From: Bacteroidia bacterium
GTDB taxonomy: Bacteria > Bacteroidota > Bacteroidia > JANWVE01
Direction: 5' to 3'
Length of the DNA: 34,813 nt
Assembly: GCA_025057675.1 (NCBI GenBank)
Contig: JANWVE010000008.1
Span: 1 to 34,813 of the forward strand
Part shown: piece after piece, positions 7,368-16,252 of the stretch
Layout of the letters: every line of letters begins with the position of its first letter
Position numbering within the stretch: the stretch's first letter is position 1
Made by a program: the position numbers and the translations under genes
The notes under the pieces: generated by a model
Seen by the model: the letters and a program-made list of their open reading frames with translations, nothing else
What the model was told of the DNA's origin: nothing
Database searches by the model: none

Positions 7368-8888
7368 TTATCTTTGTACAGTTTGCTTTAGTTCTAATAA
7401 TTCTTCTATCTCTTTGGTACGTTGCTTAGGTTCTATGAAATCGTCTGTGGCATTAGGTACTTTCTGACCTTTTACAATAGTGAGTATGATATTAATAGCA
7501 TACAAGATTTGACTAACGTCTGATAGCCATCCGAAGAAGGTTCTCATTTCCCAGAAAGGAACCATAGCTGCCATTGAGTCCACAAAATCAATGCCTGATG
7601 CCCACATTTGTCCTTGCAAAGGGCCTTGGAAGGTGAGCACTGCAAGCATTCCCGTTAATCCGATAACTGTTAGCCACCAGTGCCAATCTGCAAGCGCTTT
7701 ACTGTATAAACGCCTGCCTGTAACTCTTGGAATTACATAGTAGCCACCTGCGGATATAAACAGGATGAAAGCGCCATAAGTAGCCATGTGTGCGTGCCCT
7801 ACTACAAAGTCTGTGAAATGGGTTAGGTCTTGTACAGCGCGAAAAGATTCAAGAGAACCTTGTAAGGACCCTAGAAAATACCAGAATGCTCCTAATAACA
7901 AAAAGCGTACTCCGTGGTTTTGATTAAACCGTTTCCAGTTACCTGTCATTGTTCCGTAGAAGTTTTGTGTTACGGTTAGCACGGGTACCATTAGTAACCA
8001 TGAAGTTGCAATGGCAATATCTTGCACCCACTTGGGTAGAGGCGCGTATAAGTAATGGTGAGCACCTACAAAAGGATAGACTAGTGCTATTGTCCAAAAG
8101 CCTATAAGAGAGAGCTTATGACTGTATAGTGGTCTTTGGGCAGCCAAAGGTAGAAAATAATAAATTATTGCTATACCTCCTGGAGTAATCAGTAGCCCCA
8201 CAGTGTAATGTAAATATGCACCATGTAAGTTCATGTTGTCCACACCTGTGGTGAAGTTTGGAATGATTACATATCCCAGTATAAGGTTCATGCTTGCCCA
8301 TATTACGCAAACAGTCAAGTACCAAAGCGTTACATACATCTTTTGTTCTTTCCTAGTGATAATTGTTGTCAATACTGTGGTCGCAAACATTGCGAAAGCG
8401 ATAAATAATGGAATAGAGGCATAAGGTCCTAAATCGGCTACTTCAATACCTTGGTTATCACCTATCATTACAGAGATAAAACCTACTATTAAAGAGAGAT
8501 TCCATAATCCGTAAATAGCCCAGCCCATCTTCGGACCGAATGCCATTCTTCTTCCTGTAAGCTTGGGAACCATATAGTAAGACAAGCCCATTAGAAAAGT
8601 TCCAAATCCAGCTAAAGCCATACCTGAGGTATGTACTGCTCTGAATCTACCGAAGTGCGTCCACATGGAATGCCCAAACCATGGAGCATGAAACTTCATA
8701 GCTAAAAACCAGCCTGCTGCTTGTACAAATCCGAGCCAAACAGCGGCTGTTACAATGAATGCTACCACTACAGGCGTGTCTATTAGCTTTACAGGAGGCA
8801 TGTCAGTGAATAATCCCGACAACGATCCTCCTACAAAGGGCTTCTGCTCCTTTGTGTCTGCCTTTATGAATGCTTTTATTGTACTCAT
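7368..8888 (-). CDS. ccoN: cbb3-type cytochrome c oxidase catalytic subunit I (CcoN-like)
   Basis: This 506-residue protein with about 12 membrane helices has the ligand set of a heme-copper oxidase. The heme b ligand is the His in GRFRAVHTSG. CuB ligands are the His in GAYLHYTVG (aligned by me to YGHNAV of classical CcoN) and the pair in VGAHHYLY. The Tyr in ALVYPFVG aligns with the cross-linked tyrosine of cbb3 enzymes, and TDFVVGHAHM supplies the heme b3 and b ligands. NO-reductase glutamates are not evident, so oxygen reduction is the likelier reaction. It would form the core with the downstream triheme cytochrome. I use the ATG at 8888 rather than the in-frame TTG at 8894. No CcoQ, CcoG or CcoS gene is adjacent. 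An unusual NOR-like branch of the superfamily cannot be excluded without alignment. Confidence 0.88.
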   Translation of the reverse strand: MSTIKAFIKADTKEQKPFVGGSLSGLFTDMPPVKLIDTPVVVAFIVTAAVWLGFVQAAGWFLAMKFHAPWFGHSMWTHFGRFRAVHTSGMALAGFGTFLMGLSYYMVPKLTGRRMAFGPKMGWAIYGLWNLSLIVGFISVMIGDNQGIEVADLGPYASIPLFIAFAMFATTVLTTIITRKEQKMYVTLWYLTVCVIWASMNLILGYVIIPNFTTGVDNMNLHGAYLHYTVGLLITPGGIAIIYYFLPLAAQRPLYSHKLSLIGFWTIALVYPFVGAHHYLYAPLPKWVQDIAIATSWLLMVPVLTVTQNFYGTMTGNWKRFNQNHGVRFLLLGAFWYFLGSLQGSLESFRAVQDLTHFTDFVVGHAHMATYGAFILFISAGGYYVIPRVTGRRLYSKALADWHWWLTVIGLTGMLAVLTFQGPLQGQMWASGIDFVDSMAAMVPFWEMRTFFGWLSDVSQILYAINIILTIVKGQKVPNATDDFIEPKQRTKEIEELLELKQTVQR

Positions 8889-8903
8889 ACTCAAATAATC
8901 TTT

Positions 8904-9827
8904 TTACCTACCTACAATTTCAAAATTTAATTCTGTTTTTACACCAGGCTTTATTTCTACTTCTTTTTCCACTATGTAAGGGGGTTCAAAGGTGTAAGAA
9001 TAATCACCATTGTCCTTTTTTTCCTTATTAGTAACCTTATATCCCTCATGCCAAGCACGGATTTTGTACTTTCCTGGCGGTATGTCTTTAATTTCATAGT
9101 TACCACTATTATCTGTCAGAGCATTGTAAGGATGATTGACTGCTATAAAATAGGCATTCATCCATGTATGACCTGCATCACACACCATAGGAAATACTCC
9201 TGCTTGAGTAATCTCTTTGACAATTTCTTGATCTTTAAGTGGCATAGCCTCGTTAAAGAGGTTATTCGATTTACCCTCATCTGTATAAGCGTGCACATTA
9301 TGTAGAATGGGGTCGCTATTTTTGAGCCTAGCCTTTGCACCTACGGCTACCAGCTGAATGTGAGGAGTATAAAAACATCCCTTTTGATCAAGCAAAGCTT
9401 CTTTTTTCTCTAAAGCCTTTCCTTTTGAGATATTAGCAATGGATATCCAAGTATTAGCTAGCCCCCCTCCCGGTCCCACTATCAGTCGGTCTGACTTAAG
9501 TTTTCCGCCTTTTACACCACATTTATCTGCATCTTTCACAACTACAAAATCCTCTACAGAAGCATTCCCTTTAAATGTAACTTTACCAGATAGTGTTCCA
9601 CCATTTTTGACTTCTTCTACTGTATATTCGCCAGATACAATTTCAGTACTTGCACTACCACCTGTATTTTCTGCTCCTCCTTTCTTCTCTCCTTTATTTT
9701 CTAAGGCATTTTTCAAGGAGTCAGCATTTCCGGTGACTAGAGGTTCTCTTACGGATTTGCTTTTACAACCGATGGTGCTGATTAAACTAACTACGATTGC
9801 GAAGTGAATGATTTTTTTCATAGTCAT
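8904..9827 (-). CDS. Cupredoxin-like lipoprotein with carboxypeptidase-regulatory-like domain
   Basis: The 307-residue protein has a lipoprotein signal with lipobox TIGC (C21) and a low-complexity Gly/Glu/Lys linker (about 33-65). A domain of the 'methylamine utilization protein-like' type follows, with HNVHAY (H176, H179) and MVCDAGHTWM (C216, H220, M223). The His, Cys, His, Met order is what a type 1 copper site needs. After HPYNAL comes a beta-sandwich of the carboxypeptidase-regulatory type (NSGNYEIKDIPPGKYKIRAWHEGY). Embedded between the octaheme cytochrome and the oxidase genes, it may be a periplasm-facing copper electron carrier or a copper-delivery factor; this is inference from position and ligands. 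An alternative start two codons downstream is equally plausible. Confidence 0.75.
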   Translation of the reverse strand: MTMKKIIHFAIVVSLISTIGCKSKSVREPLVTGNADSLKNALENKGEKKGGAENTGGSASTEIVSGEYTVEEVKNGGTLSGKVTFKGNASVEDFVVVKDADKCGVKGGKLKSDRLIVGPGGGLANTWISIANISKGKALEKKEALLDQKGCFYTPHIQLVAVGAKARLKNSDPILHNVHAYTDEGKSNNLFNEAMPLKDQEIVKEITQAGVFPMVCDAGHTWMNAYFIAVNHPYNALTDNSGNYEIKDIPPGKYKIRAWHEGYKVTNKEKKDNGDYSYTFEPPYIVEKEVEIKPGVKTELNFEIVGR

Positions 9828-9873
9828 TATTTTAGTAAATTTAAATTTTGCTTTTTATTTATGATTTTTTTGT

Positions 9874-9912
9874 ACATTCGGCACGGGCAGAAGCATACCC
9901 GCACCCGAATGT
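9874..9912. other. Intra-operon hairpin
   Basis: ACATTCGG and CCGAATGT form an 8-bp stem with an inner CGGG/CCCG stem. It lies in the 129-bp gap after the octaheme cytochrome gene, the largest gap in the operon. On the transcribed (minus) strand it is not followed by a T-run, so it is not a normal terminator for the operon; an mRNA-stability or processing hairpin is possible. On the plus strand a T-run does follow, but no gene is read that way. Confidence 0.6.
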
Positions 9913-9956
9913 TTTTTGTTTGTTGAATTATTTGTTGAATTAATTACTACGTTTAA

Positions 9957-12900
9957 TTATCTATTTCGCTTATTTTGATTTTGAGTTTTATTAGGCTTTT
10001 GTTTTTTCTTATCATCATTAAGTATGTTGGAGTTCATGTAGAATAAGTAGTCCCTAATCGCTTCACCCTGATATCTTGCTATCGCTTTGGTATCCATACC
10101 AAGTTTAGCCAAGCTGCTATCCGGAACAGATGTCGTTGTGTAACCTTCACCGAAGTAGTTAGGCATATTCACTCCTGGCATTAGACTAGCAGGCCATCCT
10201 ATCCATTCATGAACATACTGAGGTTTCAAACGTTCATAAGTCATACCTAGATTTGGTGCTAGCTTTCCAGCTTTGGTTTGCTCTTCCATAGAAGGTCCGT
10301 TTATGTAATGGCAACTTACACACTGAAATTTTTCAAACAGTGCTTTTCCCATTGCTATTTTTTCTGGTGTTGTTGGGACGTTTTTGTAGTTCTCATAGTT
10401 TACGTGTTTTTTCTTGATTGCTAGAAAGTAGCGTATAGCATAGCCCCATTCTTCGTCTGAATGCTGGAAAGATGGCATGCGTACTTTGAGCCAAGGGCGT
10501 ACCCCATAACCATCAAGTTTTGGATTATTAAAGAACTTAAGTAACCAGTCTTCTTGGGTTTTAATCCCTTGATGTGTTAGTAAAGGTGGTCTATTGGCTG
10601 GTTCGGGTATCTGTTGGTGAATATAAGCACCTTTGTAGTCCTCAATCTGATGACATCCAATACAGTTGTTATCCCTAACAAAATACTGTCCTGCGTCATA
10701 ATTTGCAACTATATCGTTGTAATGAGGTTGGTATTGGGCGCTGACCTTACGATTTGTCCACCCTTTAATGGCTACTGCAATAGCTTCTACTTCGGTTTCA
10801 TTCAATCCAAAGTTGGGCATCATTAAAGGAATGCGGTTGGTAGAATACTGGCGAGGATCCCGTATTTTCCCTTTTATCCAGCCTTCCCATGTGTGTCCTA
10901 CATTGTATCTATCCCCTCTTATGGTGTTTCCAAAATCAAATTCATGAGTGGTTTTGTCAGCTTCTTCTGTTAATGACACACTGACGTTACTTAGTTTATT
11001 TATATCCTCTCGAATATTGTGGCAACCGTAGCAGCCTAACATTTTAACCATTTTCTCTCCATTTGCGATATTATTTGCATCTTTTAACGCAGCCGCATCA
11101 ACAGGTTTGAATTTAGTTTTTTCGGATTTTTTGAGGGTCATCAAGTATGCTGTGATATCAGAGGCTTCTTGTTCAGTGAGTCGCATACTTGGCATTTTGG
11201 TTTCAGAGTAGTAATGTTTAGGGTTAATCAGCCAATCGTATAGCCAGTCTTCATTTACTTTTGAGCCAACCTTATTGAGATTAGGACCGAAGCCTGCGCC
11301 CTCACGTAAAGCAGGAGTTTTTGAAATGGATGCCCAGTCTATCTTATCTATGCTATGACAACCTGTACACCCAATTTGAAGGGTTAAATTTTTTCCATTT
11401 ATAGGATCTCCTTTACCTGGATATTTTAGAGGCTTATAGGTAGTGTCTTTCTCAGTCAAATTATTAAGAAAAGCTGTAATATTACGGGCATCTATCTCCT
11501 CAAGATAAAAGTTTGGCATCTTGGTGTGAGGGTAGAAATCCTTGGGGTTAAGTAGCCAGTTGAAAACAAACTCAGGATTATCTTTTTTCATTACGTATGC
11601 GAGATTGGGACCGACTTTGCGGACAGGATATTTCTCTTGATTAGGCAGTGCATGACATCCATTACAGCCAAGGTCAAACACTAGCTTTTTACCTAGAGAG
11701 ACTGTTTCCGCCATGGGTAAGTTGATAGCTGTACTGTGGCAACTTTGGCAGCTAGACTCAACAAATTTACCCTGAACAAGAGGTCTTTCCCAGTAGTGGT
11801 CGTAGTCAGGCTCACCATGTCTTGAGTGTGCATGAGAAGCCTTTAAAGCTCTTCCTTGTCCTGCGTGACAGCCAGTACAACCTATTTTTTCAATATTGTG
11901 TACTTTCATGATTTCGGGACTGTGGTATTGTAAAGGGTCTTTACGAATAGCCAACTTATTACCCGACACTTTGACTTTACCCTTGTAATGCTTAGCTACC
12001 TCTTCAAGAATTTTTTTCTGCTCCTCGGGTTTCTTTGCTTGATACTCATCTGCACTTACAGGTGCATGAAATTTCCAGTGCATTTCTGCAAACTCTTCGT
12101 AGCTAACCTCCTTGAACTGACCCTTGTAATATTTTTCACTAAATAGTGAGTCGTTCCATGCGGCATGACAACTCTGGCAGCGGTCAACGTCCATGTTGTA
12201 CTCACCAAAGTTGTTAGTACTATAGTTACGCAAGATAACTTGGTGAACTTTTACCCTTTTTTCATTATATGCTTTTTTGGCATTTTCTATTACAATCAGT
12301 TTACCTTTCAGAGCGTCAATCTTAGTGTCTAATTCATTGATAATCTTTTCGTATTTGTCTAATTCTACTTTCTTTTCATCACGCTTTTTACGAGTCTCTT
12401 CTACTTGTTTTGTCTTACCTTCAATTTGTACCTTATAGTTATCTAATTTCGCTTTGATTTTGTTTGCAGTATTAAAATCGTTCTTCTTCAAAGCTTCTGT
12501 ATAGGTGTAATAATCTTGTGAGTCGTATGCTTTTATATCCGCTAATTCTTTACTGAACTCACGGAGCTGTGTAGCTAACTTGTAGTACTCATCGGATAAT
12601 TTGACGTAGGCAGGGTATTTTCGTAATGAGTCTTTAGCGCGAGCCTTAGCTGCTTCTAGCTCTGCCAACTTTTTGCGAAATACTTCACCATTTTTAGTTT
12701 CTATCGCATTCCGTAAAGAGTCTGCTATCTTTAGTCCTGCCGCTTTGTATTCATTTGTCCATTTTTTCCAAGGGCGACGTTCTCTGCCTGAGAACTCATT
12801 GAAGGCAGCATATACAGTAGATAGGAACAGTAACCCTGAAAATATCATGTAGACAGTAGCGTAGTTCCGTGTCTCAACCGGATCCTTGGCTAGTCCACGA

Positions 12901-13004
12901 ATATTTCGCCAACTAAGCTCCCTTGCGGCTACTTTTATGTCAATACTTAGCTGAGCAAGGTTTTCTCTTATATTATTTGATATGTTTCTAAGAAATGTTT
13001 TCAT
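9957..13004 (-). CDS. Membrane-anchored octaheme cytochrome c with coiled-coil stalk
   Basis: The 1015-residue protein has a membrane helix at about residues 48-69, then a long charged helical region (about 95-255) predicted by eye as coiled coil, then eight CXXCH heme motifs. Their histidines are H280, H380, H423, H451, H550, H662, H785 and H899. Several cytochrome c-like modules carry a candidate axial Met in the pattern KMPNF, KMPSM, MMPNF, RMPSF or NMPNY. Its position directly after the two cytochrome b pieces suggests that it replaces cytochrome c1 and acts as a wire from the Rieske centre to the oxidase. The topology places all hemes outside the cytoplasmic membrane. The C-terminus is a basic Lys/Asn/Gln tail. 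I do not recognise a named family for the full length. Confidence 0.85.
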   Translation of the reverse strand: MKTFLRNISNNIRENLAQLSIDIKVAARELSWRNIRGLAKDPVETRNYATVYMIFSGLLFLSTVYAAFNEFSGRERRPWKKWTNEYKAAGLKIADSLRNAIETKNGEVFRKKLAELEAAKARAKDSLRKYPAYVKLSDEYYKLATQLREFSKELADIKAYDSQDYYTYTEALKKNDFNTANKIKAKLDNYKVQIEGKTKQVEETRKKRDEKKVELDKYEKIINELDTKIDALKGKLIVIENAKKAYNEKRVKVHQVILRNYSTNNFGEYNMDVDRCQSCHAAWNDSLFSEKYYKGQFKEVSYEEFAEMHWKFHAPVSADEYQAKKPEEQKKILEEVAKHYKGKVKVSGNKLAIRKDPLQYHSPEIMKVHNIEKIGCTGCHAGQGRALKASHAHSRHGEPDYDHYWERPLVQGKFVESSCQSCHSTAINLPMAETVSLGKKLVFDLGCNGCHALPNQEKYPVRKVGPNLAYVMKKDNPEFVFNWLLNPKDFYPHTKMPNFYLEEIDARNITAFLNNLTEKDTTYKPLKYPGKGDPINGKNLTLQIGCTGCHSIDKIDWASISKTPALREGAGFGPNLNKVGSKVNEDWLYDWLINPKHYYSETKMPSMRLTEQEASDITAYLMTLKKSEKTKFKPVDAAALKDANNIANGEKMVKMLGCYGCHNIREDINKLSNVSVSLTEEADKTTHEFDFGNTIRGDRYNVGHTWEGWIKGKIRDPRQYSTNRIPLMMPNFGLNETEVEAIAVAIKGWTNRKVSAQYQPHYNDIVANYDAGQYFVRDNNCIGCHQIEDYKGAYIHQQIPEPANRPPLLTHQGIKTQEDWLLKFFNNPKLDGYGVRPWLKVRMPSFQHSDEEWGYAIRYFLAIKKKHVNYENYKNVPTTPEKIAMGKALFEKFQCVSCHYINGPSMEEQTKAGKLAPNLGMTYERLKPQYVHEWIGWPASLMPGVNMPNYFGEGYTTTSVPDSSLAKLGMDTKAIARYQGEAIRDYLFYMNSNILNDDKKKQKPNKTQNQNKRNR

Positions 13005-13030
13005 GACTACTTTACCAAATCTCCTTTCTG

Positions 13031-13948
13031 TTAAAAGTTAATCCATGGGGTTGAAAGCACATACTTAACATCTAAAGTCAATCGTAGAATAATTTTGATA
13101 GGCATTGTCATGCAAGTAAGCACAAAGAATGCGACTGTACCGTAACGTAGTGGTCCGAGTTTCTTCACAATATCTTTATCCTTCGTTGCACGAGGTAAGA
13201 TAACCTTCTTCAGAAGTAAGTTTCCAAAGAAGTAATAACCTATTATAGAAAGAGAACCAATAATTACGTGTCCAGTATTTATAGAACCATCTACGTTTTT
13301 AGCAGGGAACTTACCAAACAGTTCAGGCCAATCTCTACTGTTTGCAGCGACTACTTTATGAGCATCCCATTCTTCCCAAGGGAAGAAAAAGTTCCATCCT
13401 GGTCCTCTTAGTAAAGTTCCCAGTATTATAAGAAAAACCCACAGGATCAAGAAACCAAAGAGAAAAAATCCTATAGCAAAACGGCGTTCTTTCCAAGTAT
13501 AATAACCATTTCCTTTGGGGTTGATATCTACGTACGGAATAGCCATTAAACCCGCTTGAATTAGAAATGGAAATACGATTCCTGCAAGCCATGGGTCAAA
13601 GTACACTAACATTTCTTGCAAGCCTAAAAAATACCATGGAGCCTTGGATGGATTTGGTGTTCTACCTGGATTAGCAGGTTCTTCTAATGGTGCGTCAATA
13701 CCTACGCTCCATACAGTAAGGATAAGAATAACTACAACTGATGTAAGAAACTCTATTCTCACTAAATAAGGCCATACCTGTACGCGATCTGTCATACTCG
13801 CTTCTATTGGAGTACCCAGGCGATCATTGCGAAGCGCCTTACGCATAGACTGCCAAGTGTAGAATATAACTAAACCCAGCATACCAATGATGGGTACGTT
13901 ATCAGGTAAAGAAACCAAGTGCCAAAAGTTCTTTAATCCCTCTTCCAT
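13031..13948 (-). CDS. Cytochrome b/b6 C-terminal half (subunit IV-like) of bc complex
   Basis: The 305-residue membrane protein carries the quinol-oxidation-site region of split cytochrome b: NPSKAPWYFLGLQEMLVYFDPWLAG, where PWY sits at the position of the PEWY loop of classical cytochrome b. Helices before and after it make about six membrane spans, more than the three of plant-type subunit IV. With the upstream gene (40-bp gap) it forms the quinol-oxidising core. In this phylum the substrate would be menaquinol, by inference. The C-terminal third (after residue 205) has extra helices that I could not match to a known domain. Confidence 0.85.
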   Translation of the reverse strand: MEEGLKNFWHLVSLPDNVPIIGMLGLVIFYTWQSMRKALRNDRLGTPIEASMTDRVQVWPYLVRIEFLTSVVVILILTVWSVGIDAPLEEPANPGRTPNPSKAPWYFLGLQEMLVYFDPWLAGIVFPFLIQAGLMAIPYVDINPKGNGYYTWKERRFAIGFFLFGFLILWVFLIILGTLLRGPGWNFFFPWEEWDAHKVVAANSRDWPELFGKFPAKNVDGSINTGHVIIGSLSIIGYYFFGNLLLKKVILPRATKDKDIVKKLGPLRYGTVAFFVLTCMTMPIKIILRLTLDVKYVLSTPWINF

Positions 13949-13988
13949 ATTCTTTTATTTGATATTATATACCGAAATGAAACTTAAT

Positions 13989-15131
13989 CTAATGGTGTTG
14001 ATGCTCATCTGTATTTGTTGTGTTGTTATGATTTTGATGATTGTCTTTGTTTTCAGTGTTCTCACCGCCTTTAATATTTTGTTCAGCAGCTTGGTCTATT
14101 GTATTAATTAGATTCGCAAGCTTACTACTACTTTTTTGTTTAAGTATTTCTAAATCCTTTCTAATCGCCTCCTTAAAGTTCTGTTCACCCTCTACTTGTT
14201 TAAATCCTTGTACGTACTCGTATTTAGGCAAGTGGTCTACCACAGATACTTTGAGCTTGCTTGCGTCAGTAACTGCCTTATTAAATTCTATCATTGGGGG
14301 TCCTGAGATACCTCCGTCTTTGCGGATTCTCCAGAAATGTACTGCAAGCAGCACAGCTGTTACAATAGGTAGAAACACAGTATGTAATACATAGAAGCGT
14401 AGAAGTGTAGGAGCCCCTACTTCTGTGCCACCTAATAGGATAAAGCGTACATCGGCGTCAGGAGCGCCACCGAATCCGACTAACTGATGAAACTCAGGGG
14501 CAAAAGGACCCGCATGTCCCAAGAAAGGTACTGCACGAGCCATATTTGATCCCACTGTAATAGCCCAGATAGCTAGTTGGTCCCAAGGTAAAAGATAGCC
14601 CGTGAAAGAAAGTGCAAGGGTTAGTACAAGCAAGTTAACCCCAATTACCCAGTTGAATTCCCGAGGTGGCTTGTAAGAACCTGTCAAAAACACTCTGTAC
14701 ATGTGTAACATTACGCATATTACCATAGAGTGAGCAGCCCAGCGGTGCATATTCCTGATAAAAGCGCCAAAAGGCACATCATGCATAAGCTGCTTCATAT
14801 CATTGTAAGCGTATTCAGAGGTAGGGCGATAATAAAACATCAGTAATATGCCCGTTACAGCTGTTACAATGAATAGCAATAAAGTAATGCCACCCATACC
14901 CCACGTATAGCCCACGTCAATCGCATGGCGACTCACACGAGTAGGGTGTAAATGCAAAAACACATTATTTACGATCTGCAAAGCACGATTTCGCTTGTTG
15001 TCCTTATAATCATGGCGAAATATAGAGGTGTAGATTTGGCTTTCATAGAACTGCTGTACCAAATCTTTTTTACCTCCTCCATCGGATTTTACTACTTGTC
15101 TTTTGTTAGGTACTTTTATGATGTCTGACAT
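13989..15131 (-). CDS. Cytochrome b6-like diheme subunit of bc complex
   Basis: The 380-residue protein contains the N-terminal four-helix heme-binding half of cytochrome b. Heme ligands are H129 (NMHRWAAH) with H143 (VMLHMYR), and H250 (FYVLHTVF) with H265 (LAVHFWR). The second pair is 15 apart, the spacing of b6f and menaquinol-type enzymes rather than the 14 of mitochondrial cytochrome b. [11 protein letters not shown] follows the third helix region. Beyond residue 275 is a long hydrophilic extension with a charged helix and an Asn/His-rich end (EHQHH at the terminus), which is unusual and could bind metal. It pairs with the subunit IV-like product encoded next. Confidence 0.9.
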   Translation of the reverse strand: MSDIIKVPNKRQVVKSDGGGKKDLVQQFYESQIYTSIFRHDYKDNKRNRALQIVNNVFLHLHPTRVSRHAIDVGYTWGMGGITLLLFIVTAVTGILLMFYYRPTSEYAYNDMKQLMHDVPFGAFIRNMHRWAAHSMVICVMLHMYRVFLTGSYKPPREFNWVIGVNLLVLTLALSFTGYLLPWDQLAIWAITVGSNMARAVPFLGHAGPFAPEFHQLVGFGGAPDADVRFILLGGTEVGAPTLLRFYVLHTVFLPIVTAVLLAVHFWRIRKDGGISGPPMIEFNKAVTDASKLKVSVVDHLPKYEYVQGFKQVEGEQNFKEAIRKDLEILKQKSSSKLANLINTIDQAAEQNIKGGENTENKDNHQNHNNTTNTDEHQHH

Positions 15132-15183
15132 ATAGCTTCTTATTTTTATTTCTTGTTTAAGTTAAAAATCTAGTACTCAAGTA

Positions 15184-15774
15184 TCATCCTTTGTAAGGTA
15201 AAAAGGCACCAGGTTGATCCCATTGTCCTTTCTCTCCTAAGAAGGCGACAGCTTTATTGATTAAGATTTGCCCATCGCTATCTAGTGTAATTTTGAATCT
15301 CTCTAATGGTCTTGGGGCAGGTCCTTCAAAATTCACCGCAGTTTCTTTGGGATCGGCCATGATGCCATAGAATCCGCTGCCGTGACAAGGGCATTTGAAC
15401 TTGTTCTCTGCGGGTAACCACCTAGGTGTACAACCTAAATGAGTACATACTGTGCTTTGAGCAATAAAGCCATCCTTTGTGCGAATTATCCATACTTTTT
15501 GGGTGGATTTGAATCGCTCGTCAACAGTGCCAGGTGTGTACTCACTCGGAAAACCTGCTTTGAACGACTTAGAAGGCTCATAGATAACCCTGTTGAATAA
15601 GCCCCTTACAGAACCAAAGACAAACAGACCAAAGTAGGCGAAGAAAGACCCCCAAGCAATTTTGCTTAAAAAGCTTCTCCGGTTACCAAAATATAGGTGT
15701 TTGTCTTCCTCTACTACTTTTTGCGTAGCAGCAGTATTTTCTGCTTTTACTACTTCTTGTGTATTTTCTGCCAT
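15184..15774 (-). CDS. Rieske [2Fe-2S] iron-sulfur protein
   Basis: The 196-residue protein has an N-terminal cytoplasmic stretch, a twin-arginine-like motif NRRSFLSK just before one membrane anchor (about residues 36-58), and the Rieske fold. Cluster ligands are C110 and H112 in CTHLGC and C128 and H131 in CPCHGSGF; C115 and C130 would form the usual disulfide. It accepts one electron from menaquinol and passes it to the cytochrome c side. A C-terminal extension (GEKGQWDQPGAFLPYKG) follows the domain. It is second in the operon, 23 bp after the ferredoxin gene. The Tat-like motif agrees with Rieske proteins being exported folded. Confidence 0.93.
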   Translation of the reverse strand: MAENTQEVVKAENTAATQKVVEEDKHLYFGNRRSFLSKIAWGSFFAYFGLFVFGSVRGLFNRVIYEPSKSFKAGFPSEYTPGTVDERFKSTQKVWIIRTKDGFIAQSTVCTHLGCTPRWLPAENKFKCPCHGSGFYGIMADPKETAVNFEGPAPRPLERFKITLDSDGQILINKAVAFLGEKGQWDQPGAFLPYKG

Positions 15775-15797
15775 ATTCTAATCCTGATTAAAATTTT

Positions 15798-16127
15798 TTA
15801 CTCTCCACTTAAATTACCTGCTGTTAATAAAACGCCACGTTCTGCAATTTCGTCGTCCTCTAATATAGCTTCTTCGGGTACAAGCTCTCTGTTAAACATC
15901 TGAATCACATCCCAAGGACATGGTTTAGCGCACCAAGCGCAGCCCGTACATTGCAGCAAGTCCACTTGGCAAATTGATGATACCATGGGATCATCTGCAA
16001 ATGGGTTTGGAACTTTGATGATGGCATCAAATTCGCAAAACTCCATGCAGACCATGCATCCTGTACACCCCGTAGCGTCTATTACCGCTACCCTTTTTGA
16101 TAATCTTTCTACTTTACTTTTGCTCAT
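15798..16127 (-). CDS. 2x[4Fe-4S] ferredoxin-like protein of the bc operon
   Basis: This 109-residue protein has two full cluster motifs: C21-C24-C27-C31 (CTGCMVCMEFC) and C60-C63-C66-C70 (CTGCAWCAKPC). There is no signal peptide, so it should face the cytoplasm. As first gene of the respiratory operon it may be an extra electron-entry or regulatory subunit of the bc complex; ordinary bc1 and b6f complexes lack such a subunit. It could also serve assembly. The ATG at 16127 is followed directly by a basic N-terminus. Confidence 0.85.
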   Translation of the reverse strand: MSKSKVERLSKRVAVIDATGCTGCMVCMEFCEFDAIIKVPNPFADDPMVSSICQVDLLQCTGCAWCAKPCPWDVIQMFNRELVPEEAILEDDEIAERGVLLTAGNLSGE

Positions 16128-16202
16128 AATACATAATTAGTTTGATTTGTTTATTTTTTTATTTCACTTATCCTGCAAATTACTACATCACCTCTCAAAT
16201 AT

Positions 16203-16210
16203 CAAAATTA
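16203..16210 (-). promoter_or_regulatory. -7 box, probable promoter of the respiratory operon
   Basis: On the minus strand this reads TAATTTTG, matching TAnnTTTG, about 75 bp upstream of the ferredoxin start. No TTG was found at the right distance for a -33 box. It is the best candidate in the 293-bp region between the operon and repeat copy 4. Confidence 0.4.
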
Positions 16211-16252
16211 ACTTCACATTTCTTATAACATTTTTTCATCTCACGAGTTTCT

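Noticed and set aside
9874-9912. The intra-operon hairpin as a terminator of the leftward operon.
   Set aside because: On the minus strand it is followed by A-rich rather than T-rich sequence, and the genes on both sides belong to one functional set.
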